In this document: positions 63,121-64,000 of the stretch, one piece after another
Position numbering within the stretch: position 1 is the first letter of the stretch
How the letters are laid out: every line of letters begins with the position of its first letter
Assembly (NCBI GenBank): GCA_948567375.1
Contig: OX419756.1
Location: 61,766,333 to 61,830,332, forward strand
DNA from: Lunularia cruciata
Lineage: Eukaryota; Streptophyta; Marchantiopsida; Lunulariales; Lunulariaceae
Reading direction: 5' to 3'
Length of the DNA: 64,000 bases
Position numbers and translations under genes: made by a program
Notes under the pieces: model-generated
Seen by the model: only the letters and a program-made list of their open reading frames with translations
What the model was told of the DNA's origin: nothing
Databases searched by the model: none

Positions 63121-63693
63121 TTGTGAAATGGACCGCTTAATCATTGTAAAACCAATTTGATCAGGTTTTTATATGGTCTTTCTAAATTTCTATAGTCCAT
63201 ATTATGGTGAGACCTTTGAGTTGAAATTCACCTTTGGCCCATAGGAGTTCTTCTTGAAGGAGAAAAGTTGCATAGACCTTTGTGGTGCTACATACTTTTG
63301 TGATGGTGTAAATCTTTGTGGTGATACAAACCTCCCTGGTTGCAGATCTTTGTGAAGGATATTTCAATACTTACAAGTCCAAATGAGGTTTGCTTTACCT
63401 CATTGGAGCTATCTTCTCAAGGGCTTTCCATAGAAATAAGAATTTTGGTGTTTAGAGCTCTATAATAAAAGTTATAACCATCTAAATACACATTAAGGTT
63501 GGAAACTTTTGGGATGACACCATGACACCTTTGGCCTAGAAAAAACCTTTGGGTAAGAAAGACCATAGTGCACATTTTGGGGTTGATATATCCATGTTTA
63601 TAGGTCCAAATTGAGAATGCTTTATTTTTTTGGAAGTGTCTTGTCAAGGGCTCCATTGACATAAAAAACATGGCATCTAGAGCTATGTAACCA
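63121..63693. repeat. LTR-like non-coding DNA with two copies of a shared module
   Basis: No ORF supported. Two ~95-bp modules at about 63,377-63,475 and 63,600-63,695 resemble each other (GTCCAAAT-GA, GCTTTA, TTGGA, TCTTSTCAAGGGCT-CCAT, TCTAGAGCT) and also parts of the copia and RLX-L LTRs. Irregular CTTTGTGGTG words lie at 63,278-63,355. Confidence 0.55.
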
Positions 63694-64000
63694 AGTTTCT
63701 AGAAGGAAGCTTCTAGAAGCTTCCAACTAGCTTAGCTTGCATGCCAAGTAGGTGGTTCCTAAAAAGCTTCTTGAGAAGCTTCCCAATTAACTTGGCTTGC
63801 ACTCCAAGAAAGCACTCAAGGAAGCTTCCTGAGAAGCTTTTCAAGAGCCTTGTATGCTCTTTATATATACCAAAGCCAAAGCTCATGCTAGGCATCCAAA
63901 TTTTCCCACACTCAAGTATTCCAATGTGATCTTCCATTCTCCTATTTCTCTCCTTGGTCTTGGTCTTTTTCATGCATCCTTTTGTTCTATTGTTATGTTT
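63694..64000 (+). mobile_element. RLG-A LTR end plus copia gag edge
   Basis: A perfect four-unit heat-shock-element pattern (GAA-GC-TTC-TA-GAA-GC-TTC) at 63,706-63,723, then the rest of the LTR to ~63,972, then 28 bp of the same flank as at 264-291. 63,710-64,000 equals 1-291 at 284 of 291 positions. It runs off the window. Confidence 0.88.

Noticed and set aside
1-64000. A single 64-kb LTR element bounded by the matching window ends
   Set aside because: The matching ends include flank beyond the LTR, RLG-A LTRs occur many times in both orientations inside, and no single coding order runs across the window. A duplication is simpler.

Overview
This window looks like intergenic DNA from a very large, repeat-rich seed-plant genome; a gymnosperm is my best guess. 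That guess rests on old, heavily decayed and deeply nested LTR retrotransposons, strong C-to-T decay and almost no host genes. No bacterial feature (operon, CRISPR, Shine-Dalgarno site) is present. All family names below are mine: RLG-A (chromovirus with a ~410-430 bp LTR running TGTAACA...TTTTACA and an initiator tRNA-Met type primer site), RLG-A2 (second chromovirus, LTR beginning TGTAATACC), RLG-B (Athila-like Ty3/gypsy, 690 bp LTR, tRNA-Asp-like primer site), RLG-C (a further Ty3/gypsy), RLC (Ty1/copia, ~0.8 kb LTR) and RLX-L (a TG..CA-bounded unit with 5-bp target duplications and no pol).

Layout. 1-4,015: mosaic of an RLG-A LTR end, inverted copia gag and LTR, an RLG-A gag piece, a copia LTR hairpin and RLG-C RNase H/integrase. 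4,016-6,615: RLG-A pol on the minus strand, meeting head-to-head the RLG-A2 chromovirus (6,620-10,786, plus). 10,787-11,926: copia reverse transcriptase fragment. 11,929-18,915: an old minus-strand RLG-A element split by a younger, structurally complete but internally deleted RLG-A copy (12,994-16,317). 18,916-20,574: RLG-A2 and RLG-A fragments. 20,575-29,466: the best-preserved RLG-B element, with an extra zinc-finger ORF before gag and a 1.7 kb RLX-L insertion flanked by a perfect CACCA duplication. 29,487-37,435: a minus-strand composite (RLG-B, RLG-A, copia) that recurs as a whole at 44,803-52,516, so it is a segmental duplication. 37,440-43,645: a ~2 kb repeat carrying an RLG-A LTR, itself split by a 3.35 kb RLX-L unit (split in turn by an RLG-B solo LTR); this RLX-L holds a decayed ORF for a large charged, coiled-coil protein. 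52,517-55,335: gypsy remnants.

55,540-59,010 is different: CpG dinucleotides are kept, no retroelement is visible, and it holds the only convincing host gene, a secreted proline-rich (cell-wall type) protein at 57,017-57,493. It also holds partial duplications of that gene's upstream region, a 310-bp tandem repeat, and a TATA box with a short ORF or possible first exon. 59,190-64,000 returns to repeats.

The first 291 bases match the last 291 bases without a gap (7 differences, my count), so a recently duplicated junction bounds the window. Almost every retroelement reading frame is broken by stops or frameshifts. The most interesting signals are heat-shock-element arrays in RLG-A LTR promoters, the pol-less RLX-L unit with its large ORF, the extra zinc-finger ORF of RLG-B, and a ~100-bp sequence module shared by LTRs of unrelated families.
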